Of a stretch of 64,000 nucleotides of DNA, positions 1 to 10,237 are shown piece by piece. Both the position numbers and the translations under genes were made by a program. A model generated the notes under the pieces. That model was not told the DNA's origin. It saw nothing but the letters and a program-made list of their open reading frames with translations, and did not search any database. The stretch is from Leptobrachium leishanense. Taxonomy: Eukaryota; Chordata; Amphibia; Anura; Megophryidae. Location of the stretch: NCBI GenBank assembly GCA_009667805.1, contig CM019064.1:272533662-272597661 (forward strand). Reading direction: 5' to 3'. The stretch's first letter is position 1. Each line of letters opens with the position of its first letter.

Positions 1-1953
1 CGCCCCGCTCCCACACTCACAGGCAGGCAACTGGATGAAACGCCCCGCTCCCACGCTCACAGGCTCACAGGCAGGCAACTGGATGAAACGCCCCACTCCC
101 ACGCTCACAGGCAGGCAACTGGATGAAACGCCCCGCTCCCACGCTCACAGGCAGGCAACTGGATGAAACGCCCCGCTCCCACGCTCACAGGCAGGCAACT
201 GGATGAAACGCCCCGCTCCCACGCTCACAGGCAGGCAACTGGATGAAACGCCCCGCTCCCACGCTCACAGGCAGGCAACTGGATGAAACGCCCCGCTCCC
301 ACGCTCACAGGCTCACAGGCAGGCAACTGGATGAAACGCCCCACTCCCACGCTCACAGGCAGGCAACTGGATGAAACGCCCCGCTCCCACGCTCACAGGC
401 AGGCAACTGGATGAAACGCCCCGCTCCACGCTCACAGGCAGGTAACTGTGTGAAACGCCCCGCTCCCACGCAGGTAACTGTACGAAACGCCCCGCTCCCA
501 CAGGCAGGTAACTGTACGAAACGCCCCGCTCCCACAGGCAGGTAACTGTACGAAACGCCCCGCTCCCAGGCAGGTAACTGTACGAAACGCCCCGCTCCAC
601 AGGCAGGTAACTGTACGAAACGCCCCGCTCCCACAGGCAGGTAACTGTACGAAACGCCCCGCTCCCACAGGCAGGTAACTGTACGAAACGCCCCGCTCCC
701 ACACTCACAGGCAGGCAACTGGATGAAACGCCCCGCTCCCACACTCACAGGCAGGCAACTGGATGAAACGCCCCGCTCCCACACTCACAGGCAGGCAACT
801 GGATGAAACGCCCCGCTCCCACACTCACAGGCAGGCAACTGGATGAAACGCCCCGCTCCCACACTCACAGGCAGGCAACTGGATGAAACGCCCCGCTCCC
901 ACACTCACAGGCAGGCAACTGGATGAAACGCCCCGCTCCCACGCTCACAGGCTCACAGGCAGGCAACTGGATGAAACGCCCCGCTCCCACGCTCACAGGC
1001 AGGCAACTGGATGAAACGCCCCGCTCCCACGCTCACAGGCAGGCAACTGGATGAAACGCCCCGCTCCCACGCTCACAGGCAGGCAACTGGATGAAACGCC
1101 CCGCTCCCACGCTCACAGGCAGGCAACTGGATGAAACGCCCCGCTCCCACGCTCACAGGCAGGCAACTGGATGAAACGCCCCGCTCCCACGCTCACAGGC
1201 TCACAGGCAGGCAACTGGATGAAACGCCCCACTCCCACGCTCACAGGCAGGCAACTGGATGAAACGCCCCGCTCCCACGCTCACAGGCAGGCAACTGGAT
1301 GAAACGCCCCGCTCCCACGCTCACAGGCAGGTAACTGTGTGAAACGCCCCGCTCCCACGCAGGCAACTGTACGAAACGCCCCGCTCCCACGCAGGTAACT
1401 GTACGAAACGCCCCGCTCCCACGCAGGTAACTGTACGAAACGCCCCGCTCCCACAGGCAGGTAACTGTACGAAACGCCCCGCTCCCACAGGCAGGTAACT
1501 GTACGAAACGCCCCGCTCCCACAGGCAGGTAACTGTACGAAACGCCCCGCTCCCACAGGCAGGTAACTGTACGAAACGCCCCGCTCCCACAGGCAGGTAA
1601 CTGTACGAAACGCCCCGCTCCCACAGGCAGGTAACTGTACGAAACGCCCCGCTCCCACAGGCAGGTAACTGTACGAAACGCCCCGCTCCCACAGGCAGGT
1701 AACTGTACGAAACGCCCCGCTCCCACAGGCAGGTAACTGTACGAAACGCCCCGCTCCCACAGGCAGGTAACTGTACGAAACGCCCCGCTCCCACAGGCAG
1801 GTAACTGTACGAAACGCCCCGCTCCCACAGGCAGGTAACTGTACGAAACGCCCCGCTCCCACAGGCAGGTAACTGTATGAAACGCCACGCTCCCACAGGA
1901 CGGTAACTGTATGAAACGCCCCGCTCCCACAGGCAGGTAACTGTATGAAACGC
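1..1953. repeat. 34/40-bp minisatellite array
   Basis: Tandem array with two interleaved unit types. One is about 40 bp (core GAAACGCCCCGCTCCCACGC followed by TCACAGGCAGGCAACTGGAT). The other is about 34 bp and lacks the internal CTCACG piece, reading GTAACTGTACGAAACG at the junction. The 40-bp type dominates 1-430 and 700-1320; the 34-bp type dominates 430-700 and 1320-1953. The array is truncated by the window edge. Units are adjacent with no unique spacers, so it is not CRISPR-like. It lies in the ofd1 intron, about 200 bp past the exon's donor site. Confidence 0.95.
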
Positions 1954-2157
1954 CCTCCCCCACCCATAACTAAAGGGTTAAAAAGGGAGAATGGAATGCA
2001 GAAGGGACTAATATTTAGCTCCTCAATTTCCCCCTCCTGTTTTAACCCTAGTACATATCCCTTTAAGAGACTGTAAAAGTACAATACTTCCCTATACGCA
2101 CACATTTATTATTGCTGTTTCCCTCTGCCCACATTGTACAAACAAAAAGGGACATAC

Positions 2158-2252
2158 CTTGAGCGAATCCAAAACACCCTTTTCTTTAAATGTCTGGTAC
2201 AGTCTTTTACGCAGCTCTTCTTGAGACAGAGCCGCTCTCTCAGACATTTTGT
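2158..2252 (-). CDS. ofd1: ofd1 exon with start codon (centriole/cilium protein OFD1), partial gene
   Basis: OFD1 is a centriolar and centriolar-satellite protein needed for primary cilium formation. On the minus strand this exon starts after a CAG acceptor (2253) and ends AAG followed by a GTATGT donor. An ATG at 2247-2245 opens a frame reading MSERAALSQEELRKRLYQTF and then about ten more residues ending in SLK. The LSQ(D/E)ELRK(K/R)LYQTFK block matches the N-terminus of vertebrate OFD1. Only about 30 codons are present; the LisH and coiled-coil exons lie outside the window to the left. The upstream intron is about 20 kb and filled with transposons. The divergent trappc2 gene supports the call. 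I treat 2247 as the start because no upstream coding exon is evident. Confidence 0.85.
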
Positions 2253-2542
2253 CTGTAATGAAGGAAACAAAACAGAAAAACACTAATGGCAGAAAAGTGA
2301 ATCCAAACCAGAAATTTGTAATGTTATTACAAAGAAGAGAGGAAGTGAAATGATGACACATTCTCCAGGGGCATTAGTGATGCTACATGGAAGATGAAAA
2401 CGGGGGGCTGATTTGGGGTGACAGCTTGCAAAATCAAAGAGAATCTACAGAAAGGGGGTAAATAACCTTCATAAGGGTGAAGAGCGGCAGTCACGGTATT
2501 ATATCCCTAGCCCAGGACTTGACAAATTTGCTTTGAATCTAG

Positions 2543-3011
2543 TGAAGTGGAATCAGGCTGGAAGCTGGCCGCCATTATAAGCCAGGCGGCCATCTTGTTC
2601 AGAATATTGGTTCACTTGAAAATAACTAGGCAGGTTTTAGCTGAAACTAGAATGAAGCATACGTAGAAATGTAGGAACTAATCATGATCTGTTGAAACTA
2701 ATAAGAAGTTTGCCAATTTACGGCCAATTTAATGGAATGTCTTTGTATTAGACTAAGGGAGGTATTACCCCACGTGGGGTGGGATAGTGTCACCGGGAGG
2801 TGGGCTAATTGGGATGTACCTAATTATGTATTCGGGGTATAAAGACCCCTTGTCGGGGTGAACTCGGGGCTCAGTCTTTGCGATTCAATCCTGTCTGAGC
2901 ATCTTCTGTGACGTCACAATAAAGTTTGCCTTTCCTGAAGAGACTCGTGTCCAGACAATCCTTGCTCGTGTCCGGTCTCGTCCCGAGTGAACCAAGTAGA
3001 TTCCGGTAACA
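2543..3011 (+). repeat. 5' LTR
   Basis: A 469-bp LTR from TGAAGTGG to GGTAACA. It has a TATA box in GGGGTATAAAGACCCC near 2836-2851, a CRE-like TGACGTCA near 2909-2916, and AATAAA immediately after it. Compared with the 3' LTR it lacks a block of about 206 bp after position 2674. The missing block is bounded in the 3' LTR by the short similar words TTTAG and TGTAG, which suggests deletion between direct repeats here rather than insertion there. Confidence 0.95.
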
Positions 3012-3013
3012 TT

Positions 3014-3036
3014 TCAGGGGGCTCGATAGCTGGGAT
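3014..3036 (+). other. candidate primer binding site (proline-tRNA-like)
   Basis: Just after the 5' LTR the sequence reads AGGGGGCTCGATAGCTGGGAT. The GGGGGCTCG core and GGGAT end resemble the proline-tRNA primer site common in gamma-like retroviruses. However, the expected leading TGG is altered and the middle has extra bases. The assignment is weak. Confidence 0.4.
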
Positions 3037-4115
3037 ATGAGGCCCTCTGCCGGCACGGCAACGACAGCTGGACACTGTAGCGGTTGACTGCAGGTGCGAG
3101 TAATCCCGCTGGTTGGGCGTCCGTTGAAGGTGAGCTGACATCTGCAGGCGCCAAGCAGGATTTCCTGTTCAGTGGACCTCGTCTCGTCCCAAACGGACCC
3201 CCGGCCCGGGAAACTGGGACACCACCGAGTCCGAGGAAACAGCGAACAGCGCGGCGATAGGTAAAGTGTCTTCTATGTTTGTATGTCTAATGGGAATACC
3301 GGTATAAAGGGAAACGTCCGGCCATAGTCGGATAAGGAGACCAGCGGCCACGGTCTCGTTGACATACCGAACCCGCCGCCGAAAGCACGGACAAGCAAAG
3401 GAGCCAGAGTGGCTAGTGCGTGTCTGGACCCGGGGGATCGGATGTTAACTAAAGGGTATAGTCTGTATGTGAGGGAGAAGGGAGCCACGTGGAGTTGCAT
3501 AGTCGTAGTCAGTGTTTGTAAATAAAGCTTCTACACGTGGACAAAAGGAAAGGAGGAGAGATTTCTGTGACTGGGCTGAGAGCCCTGAGTCAGTGCTAGT
3601 GTGTACGTCGTGTAGTGAAGAGGGCCCATTGGGGCAAGCGGTAGCTGCAGAGGAAGTGGTGCCGGGTGGGTAATTACCCATAGGCAAATTGGAATTGCAG
3701 ACGGAAGTGTAGTTATAGAACGGGGTGCACATAGTCACAAGCAGTCAAGAGTTAGAGTTCAATTAACGGGGTATAAGGAGCCAAAAGGAGGGATGGTGTG
3801 CCCTCGGCTAGTAGAAAGAGTTGAATTGTTTATGTACTGTTTTGTGCTGAAAGTATCTGGTACAGTATGGGTTGTGAATGATTGCCGAGACTGCTGTGAG
3901 TGATTGTGCGCCTACTCGCCTAGCGAGAAAGCAAACTTGAGAGTGGACTCCCAAGGTACGTTTCCGGCTCAGGCGACTGCAGTCCGGCTACTGACGGAGG
4001 AAGCGAATCCGATATATATGAATTGTTGACTGAAGTACCAGACCGTAAATTTCAAGTGTTTTTGCTAAAAAGTAATATCTGTATCGTAAAAAGGTTACTG
4101 CCCTTAAGAGTAACA
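3037..4115 (+). other. retroviral 5' leader
   Basis: About 1.1 kb of untranslated leader between the primer site and the gag start. It should contain the packaging signal and a splice donor, but I could not pick either with confidence. Open frames on the opposite strand here have no recognisable content. Confidence 0.6.
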
Positions 4116-5944
4116 ATGGGTAACGGGTCATCCAAGCCCAACAAGGTGAAGAAGGGGAAGAAGGGTGAGACGCCCTTAGGGTATATGGTGCAGAATTTTG
4201 AAGCACTATACACAACACATGATTATGGTGTAGAGTTAACTAAAGAGAAATTAACAGGAATGTGTACACTTGTATGGCCACTGCTAGTTCCAGATTTGAC
4301 CCCTGCTCTGGCCATGGACCCGGAGTTAATACAGAGAGTGCATTCCCAAGTAACCGGGAAATGCGGATATCCTGAACAGTACCCATATATAGATATATGG
4401 AGGTATTGTGTAAAAGATAAGTCATTTTATAATGATGGCGGGACGTAACAAGAAGCAGGTACCCCCAAATAGAGAAAATAATAAGAAAAGGAAACCGGTG
4501 TTAGTAGAACAACCGGAGGAGATGGATTCCCTGTCCCCGCCCTATCCATCATATTATGGGGCAGCGAGAGAAGCTTTGCGTGCCGCGGTTGCGCTGGCGG
4601 AGGGTGGGGGAGCGGGTGGCTGCTGCTGCTCCGCCGGCCTCCTCTGCTCCGGCAGGCGGTATTGCGGAGGAAGATGAGGGGGCAGCGGGTGGAGGAGACA
4701 GAGAGGTCCCACCAGGAAAGATTGAAATGCCCGATGGGAACGTATATAAACTAGTAACCCAAGAGGACAGCGATGATGAGGGTGAAGATGCAAAGCAAGG
4801 TGCAACCACTCGCGCAGCGAACAAAATATATAAACCCCGAGACCCATATCAGCACAATCCCAGTAAAAGTAAGATGCAAATGCCCCTACGGGAGGTGCCA
4901 GGCCCTGTACTGGAAAACGGAGAACCTGGGCCAGTGCAATACACATATGTCCCATTTACGACAACAGATCTGTTCAATTGGAAAACACACACACCACTGT
5001 ATTCCACTAACCCCGCAGCGGTGGCCAGTATGATAGAGTCAGTCATGCTCACACATAACCCCACATGGGCAGATTGTCAACAACTAATGCTGACAATGTT
5101 CGCCACTGAGGAAAGAGCACGAATAAATAGTAGCGTGCGAAAAATTCTACTTGCCCAAGCCGTAGAAGGTGCCAGAGCCCAGCCAGAAGCGTGGGCAGAG
5201 GAACACTACCCCAAAACAGATCCCAAATGGCCGTAAAATACCGCTGCAGGTATTGCACACCTGCAGACGTACCGTACAGCGGTAATAATGGGTGTTAAAG
5301 CGGGAGGGAAGAAACCCACAAACATGGGGAAAATAGAGGATATTGTGCAAGATTCTAAAGAAACCCCAAGTGCATTTCTAGAAAGATTACTAGATGCATA
5401 TAGGATGTACAGTCCTATTGACCCGGAGGCGGTGGAGAATCAGAGGTTAATTAAGTCTTCCTTTGTGGGTCAGTCACAGAGAGACATACGGAATAAAATA
5501 CAGAGACAAGATGGGTTTTTGGGTAGAGGTATTAGTGAATTAGTGGAAATTGCTAATAAAGTGTATCATAACCGGGATTTGGAAGAAAAGCGGGAGGAGA
5601 TAAAGAGACAAAAGGGGCATACAGGGGTGGTCGGATATATGGGAAATGGAGGAAGAGGTGCCCCGGACAGAGGGAGAGCGAGGGGTCGGGGAGGCAGAGG
5701 TAGGCGAACCCCTAGGGAACCCCTGGGACCCAATCAGTGCGCTTGGTGCCGGGGCGAAGGTCACTGGAAAAATAATTGTCCGGCATTTTTGGCTAAATTT
5801 GGGGTACAGGGGGAGGCTGGGGAATCGGGAGGTCAGGCCTCCAATGGTCAGGTAACAAACGGCAGATATGAGAGAAATGATGGTGCCGGTGCAGGGTTTG
5901 TTGGTCTGGCGGGAACGTCATTTGAAGGGCAAGGTACATATTGA
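4116..5944 (+). pseudogene. gag: ERV gag (matrix, proline-rich linker, capsid, nucleocapsid), broken
   Basis: Structural polyprotein. The ATG at 4116 gives MGNGSSKPNK, with a myristoylation-type glycine at position 2. The matrix frame ends at a TAA (4446-4448). The linker continues in a second frame (about 4432-4600) and capsid in a third (about 4600-5236), implying two frame changes. Capsid has the gamma-like blocks DLFNWKTHTPLYS and PTWADCQQLMLTMF. An in-frame TAA at 5234-5236 interrupts it, after which the same frame resumes through the major homology region (ETPSAFLERLLDAYRMYSP, about 5366 on). A charged region and a glycine/arginine-rich stretch follow, then a single CCHC zinc knuckle (CAWCRGEGHWKNNC, from 5738). 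The frame ends at TGA 5942-5944. As it stands it cannot make intact Gag. Confidence 0.92.
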
Positions 5945-6270
5945 CACGGACCTGGGCCCATCCCACTCGGTAATCACGAGCCCACGGTCACTATGAGGGT
6001 GGGAAATAAAGGTGAAATTTTTATGGTTGACACCGGTGCCGAATATTCTGTCGTAACACAACAAATTGGATATTGTGGGAGCAATGGAGGTGTCCGCTAA
6101 GTACCCCTTCCTTGCTTCACAAAAATGTAGTGTGGGTGGGCATAATGTTGAACATGAATTTCTGTATATGCCCGAATGTCCCATCCAACTCCTGGGGCGG
6201 GATCTCCTTTGCAAATTGCAAGCCCAAATTATGTTTCTCCCCGGGGGTCACGCTAGATTAGACCTGCCCG
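5945..6270 (+). pseudogene. pro: ERV aspartic protease (pro), frameshifted
   Basis: Retroviral protease that processes Gag and Gag-Pol. It continues in the same frame as gag after the TGA at 5942-5944, the arrangement used for stop-codon readthrough in gammaretroviruses. The active-site block VDTGAEYSVV is visible at about 6028-6057. Near 6060 the frame changes, and the rest continues in another frame with CPIQLLGRDLLCKLQAQI, the typical C-terminal LLGRDLL motif. The catalytic Asp-Thr-Gly is present, but the single-base frame change inactivates this copy. Confidence 0.88.
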
Positions 6271-7769
6271 AGAGTGGCAGCTCTACACGGCAGTACAGCC
6301 CAGCCGGCCAGCACACTCAACCTGTCAAAATTGCAGTAATTATGCCAAGAGAAGAAGAATGGCGCTCGGCACCAACCCCGCCGGCCGACCCAGACCCGTA
6401 CACACTACTTCTGGACATCCCCGGAGTGTGGGCGGAGGAAAACTCGCCCGGACTAGCTGTAAATATCCCTCCAGTGTACCTCGATTTAAAACCTGGTGCA
6501 ACACCTGTGGCTTTAAGACAATATCATATCCCACAAATAGCCAAGCAAAATATCCAGACACATTTGCAGAGACTTAAAGACCACGGCATATTGAAATTTT
6601 GCGTGTCACAGTGGAACACACCCCTGTTGCCAGTACTGAAAGAGGGCACACAAGAGTACCGCCCAGTCCAAGATTTACGAGCCGTCAACGAAGCCACAGT
6701 AACCTTACACCCTGTGGTTCCCAACCCATACAATTTATTGGCATTAATTCCCGGAGACAAAAATATTACACGGTGCTTGATTTAAAAGAGGCTTTCTTTT
6801 GCATCTGCCTGGCTCCGGCAAGCCAGCCCCTTTTTGCATTTCAGTGGGAGTAATCTACCACGGGGGCGCCCCATCAAATGACCTGGACACGCCTCCCTCA
6901 AGGTTTCAAGAACTCGCCCACGATTTTTGGGTGAGCGCTCAGCCAGGACCTCCTGTCCTTCAACGCTCAGCCAGACAAAGTTGTTTTACTACAGTATGTA
7001 GATGATTTATTACTAGCTTCTCCCACAGAAAAAGACTGTCTCTCTGCCACATAAGCCCTGCTACATCTGCTATGCCTTGCAGGTTACAGAGTGTCCAAAA
7101 AGAAAGCACAAATATGTAAACAAACTGAAATATTTAGGTTTTCAATTAACAGGTACCAAGCGTGCACTGGGGACAGAGAGAAAAGAAGCAGTATGCCGAA
7201 TACCCCAACCAAAGACAAGGAGACAAGTCCGTGAATTTCTGGGAGCTGCAGGTTTCTGCCGCCTGTGGATCCCCAACTTCGCAGATATTGCTAAGCCTCT
7301 CCATCAAGCCACCAAAGGAGGAGAGCATGACCCCTTCCTCTGGGAAGAAGAGCAAACAGCAGCTTTCCTGAAATTAAAGACTCTCTTAATGGAGGCTCCT
7401 GCGCTGGGACTGCCGGATCACAGCAAGCCTTTCCAGCTGTACGTGCATGAACACAATCAAACAGCTACAGGAGTGCTGATTCAGAATTTTGGCTCCTGTC
7501 CAAGGCCTGTGGCCTATCTCTCCAAGCAACTTGATCCTGTGGCCTGCGGCCTACCCCCATGCCTGAAAGCTGTGGCAGCCACCGCAATGCTGATAGCAGA
7601 AGCAGACAAGCTGACCCTTGGACAAGTTCTTCATGTCAAGGTGCCCCATGCTGTCAAAGCCCTGCTTGATGTAAAAGGAAGTTACTGGTTCAGCAACAGC
7701 CGGATGACGAAGTACCAAGCTATGATGTGTGAGAATCCACGGGTTCATTTGGACCTCACGCTACCTTGA
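6271..7769 (+). pseudogene. pol: ERV reverse transcriptase (pol), broken
   Basis: Reverse transcriptase with fingers, palm and connection regions. The first frame shows YRPVQDLRAVNEA and PNPYNLL, then stops at 6783-6785 after a frame change. The next frame has TVLDLKEAFF with the first catalytic aspartate at 6779-6781, RLPQGFKNSP, and the YVDD active site at 6995-7006. That frame carries three in-frame stops (TAA 6851, TGA 6932, TAA 7052). Near 7115 it changes again to the frame ending at 7769, whose blocks REFLGAAGFCRLWIPNFA and RPVAYLSKQLDPVA mark the connection. The catalytic residues are all visible, but this copy is plainly inactive. Confidence 0.93.
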
Positions 7770-8335
7770 ACCCTGCTACTTTACTGCCTGACTGTGAAGA
7801 GGATCCAGATCATGAATGCCTCCAAGTCATGGAAGAAGTGTTCAGTAGCAGGCCAGATTTGAAAGACGTACCCCTAGACAAATACGATCTACAGCTATTC
7901 ACTGATGGTAGCAGTTATATGGATGATGGGAAGAAAGTCTCCGGCTATGCAGTCGTCTCAGCAGAAGAGATTATTGAAGCAAATTCTCTACCAGGCCATA
8001 CATCTGCACAACTGGCTGAAATAGCAGCCCTAACCAGGGCTCTACAACTTTCCGAAGGCAAAAGAGTAAATATCTACACTGACTCCAAATATGCCTTTAT
8101 GACTGTCCATGCACATGGTGCACTCTACAAAGAAAGAGGCCTACTTACTTCCTCAGGACAACAAATCAAGTATGCAGCTGAAATAACAGCCCTCCTAGAA
8201 GCTGTATGGAAACCAAGTGCTGTCAGTATTATGCACTGTCGTGGCCACCAGAAAGGCCATGATGAAATCCCGAAAGGCAACAGGCGCGCTGACCAGGCCG
8301 CAAAAGCGGCTGCAAAACCATTGCTAAACAACTGA
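7766..8335 (+). CDS. pol: ERV RNase H domain (pol), frame intact
   Basis: RNase H removes the RNA strand during reverse transcription. The 190-codon frame is open and holds all four catalytic acidic residues: D in FTDGSS (7904-7906), E in AEIAAL (8018-8020), D in YTDSKYA (8081-8083) and D in RRADQAA (8291-8293). The HCRGHQKGH histidine block lies between the last two. It overlaps the preceding RT frame by 4 bases, so a frame change lies near 7766. It ends at TGA 8333-8335, directly before the OGFR-like region, which continues in the same reading frame. Confidence 0.92.
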   Translation: MNPATLLPDCEEDPDHECLQVMEEVFSSRPDLKDVPLDKYDLQLFTDGSSYMDDGKKVSGYAVVSAEEIIEANSLPGHTSAQLAEIAALTRALQLSEGKRVNIYTDSKYAFMTVHAHGALYKERGLLTSSGQQIKYAAEITALLEAVWKPSAVSIMHCRGHQKGHDEIPKGNRRADQAAKAAAKPLLNN

Positions 8336-8398
8336 TCAAGCCAAAGTCCTGCTCTGCAAGCAAGAGGCCCAACCTCCCATGCCAAACTACGAATTTAT

Positions 8399-9226
8399 AT
8401 GAATTGGAGAAAATTTGAACCTGGAGGCGAATTTATTGAAATTATGTTGCACAAATGGCACAATGACTACGACCTATTAGAACTCAATCATGATTATATC
8501 CAATGGCTCTTCCCAACCCGGTCCCAAGGCCGAAATTTTTACTCCACTCCTCTGAACCCTCAAGAGACACGTCTTATGATTAACACCTCAGAAGTTCAGC
8601 ACAGACTCCGCAGAGCATACAAAATGATGCTGAAATTCTTCGGTGTAAAACTAATGGGGGAGTATGGGGAAGATACAGAAGTAATCGAAGTTGAACGAGC
8701 AGAAAATGTTGCCTCACGTTTCGAAAATCTAACAACCAACCCTCATAATAATATGAGAATTACACGAATACTGCTAGGTTTGGGAGAATTGGGAGCAGAA
8801 GAATACCAAGCCCCATTGGTGAGGTTCTTCCTCAAGGAGATCCTTATCGAAAACAAACTGCCAAGAATGAAGAAAAGTGTGATGAATTTTTTTATACCAG
8901 CAGTGAGAGATTCACAGGAAAGACAAGATCTGCTGTTCTTTGCCTGGCGATACTATTTCCCAAAAGAAGAATTCATCTGGGGAAACCAGGGAGAATTGGC
9001 ACGATACAAAGCAAAACCAGTGGTGGCTGCACTCCTACCGGCGCCACTGAGTGAATGGACACCTGTGTATTCAGAGAAAGAGAAGAAATGGCTATCAGAA
9101 GAACAAGGCGGATATGGAGAAGACGGATGGTTCCAGTTGAAGAATGGACAAATAGTTCTACCAGCAACATTGGCGCTTGAGATTGTAAGAATGCTCCACG
9201 CAAGTACCCATGGAGGAGAGAAATGA
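8399..9226 (+). CDS. OGFR-like domain inserted in pol, fused to integrase N-terminal region
   Basis: A 275-codon open frame from ATG 8399. Residues 1-195 (to about 8983) match the conserved region of the opioid growth factor receptor family. Blocks are GGEFIEIMLHKWHNDY, NHDYIQWLFP (22-39 region), RFENL (108-112), HNNMRITRILLGLGELG (116-132), YQAPLVRFFLKE (136-147) and LLFFAWRYYFPKEEFIWG (178-195). From about residue 210 the same frame is retroviral: WTPVYSEKEKKW, GQIVLPATLALEIV, then HASTH (267-271), the two histidines of the integrase zinc finger. There are no introns, poly(A) tract or target repeats around the OGFR part. Just upstream, 8340-8398 reads into the family's PNYEF block in another frame, so single-base changes near 8334 and 8395 separate it from RNase H. 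Capture by the virus is my inference. A later processed-gene insertion is less likely because the 3' junction is in frame. Confidence 0.85.
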   Translation: MNWRKFEPGGEFIEIMLHKWHNDYDLLELNHDYIQWLFPTRSQGRNFYSTPLNPQETRLMINTSEVQHRLRRAYKMMLKFFGVKLMGEYGEDTEVIEVERAENVASRFENLTTNPHNNMRITRILLGLGELGAEEYQAPLVRFFLKEILIENKLPRMKKSVMNFFIPAVRDSQERQDLLFFAWRYYFPKEEFIWGNQGELARYKAKPVVAALLPAPLSEWTPVYSEKEKKWLSEEQGGYGEDGWFQLKNGQIVLPATLALEIVRMLHASTHGGEK

Positions 9227-10237
9227 TGGAACAACAATTGGAGCCACATTTCTACGTGCCAGGACTGTCAGTAATCTGCAAAGCAATAGCCCAGCAGTGC
9301 GTGACATGTGCCAAAAATAATCCAAGAACAGGCCCGTCTCAACCTCCAGGGAAGCAGCCGATCGGGCTATCCCCAATGGCATCGTTACAGATAGATTTCA
9401 CAGTGTTGCCACCCTGCAAAGGATATAAATATCTACTGGTAATGGTTGTACCCTGACAGGATGGGTAGAAGCTTTCCCAACAAAACGGAGAAAACAGTGG
9501 AAGTGGTGAAAAGTCTGATGATGAAGGAAATAATACCACGCTATGGACTTCCTCTCGAAATAGGGTCGGACAATGGCCCCGCATTTATACAGAACTGTTT
9601 ACAGCAACTTGCCCGACTATTGGGCATCACCTGAAAGTTACATACGGCTTACAGGCCCAAAAGCTCGGGAAAAGTTGAGAGAATGAACCGCACCCTAATT
9701 GACTTTGATGTCCAAACTGTGCCAAGAGACGTCACTAGGCTGGTTGGATGTGCTGCCGATAGTCCTATTGCACATTCGGTGCAGGCCAACCCCCCAATTG
9801 AAGCTAAGTCCGTACGAACTCATGTTTGGACGGCCTAGCCCTCTGATTAATGGACTAAGGGGGGACCTTCGGGCATTGGGGGAAACTAAATTAAATGATC
9901 AGGTTGTGCTGTTGGGTAAAGCAATGCAGAAATTAAATACTTGGGTGGGAGATAATATACCTTATTTTTTATATCCCCACTGCATAAGTATTGTCCAGGT
10001 GATTCAGTATGGGTGAAGGAGTGGAAAAATGATCCACTAGGCCCAAAATGGAGAGGTCCTTACTTTGTCCTGTTATCAACCCCTACAGCAGTAAAGGTTG
10101 CCGAGGTGGTCCCGTGGATACATCACTCCAGACTGAAGGTAGCTGCAGCCAATCCTGAACCAGTATGGAAGGTTGTCACCAACGAGACCAATCCACTGAG
10201 GCTAAAGCTAACAAAGACCACAGTCATGAGCCCCTGA
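9026..10237 (+). pseudogene. pol: ERV integrase (pol), broken
   Basis: Integrase inserts viral DNA into the host genome. The zinc-binding HHCC motif is complete at the residue level: HASTH (9197-9211) and CVTC (9298-9309), although a frame change near 9223 separates the pairs. The catalytic core shows D in LQIDFT (9394-9396), D in GSDNGPAF (9569-9571) and E in GKVERMNRT (9677-9679). The last two are exactly 36 codons apart, giving D-x35-E, with a nonsense TGA at 9632-9634 between them. Frame changes also occur near 9450 and 9700-10010. The C-terminal part has GPKWRGPYFVLL, the GPY/F module of gamma-like integrases, and ends at 10237, overlapping the start of env. Confidence 0.92.

Noticed and set aside
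1..1953. CRISPR-like array
   Set aside because: Units are adjacent and near-identical with no unique spacers, and the DNA is clearly eukaryotic.
313..2105. Long open frames on the minus strand across the first 2 kb
   Set aside because: They are readings of the 34/40-bp minisatellite. All three frames stay open because the unit lacks stops, and the repeats encode no recognisable protein.
2871..4218. Minus-strand open frames over the 5' LTR and leader
   Set aside because: They lie antisense to the provirus, lack known domains, and one is repeated in the 3' LTR simply because LTRs are duplicated. No HTLV-type antisense gene signature was seen.
8399..8983. OGFR-like region as an ordinary host exon of an OGFR gene
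   Set aside because: It contains the full conserved region without introns, lies exactly between RNase H and integrase, and continues in frame into integrase.
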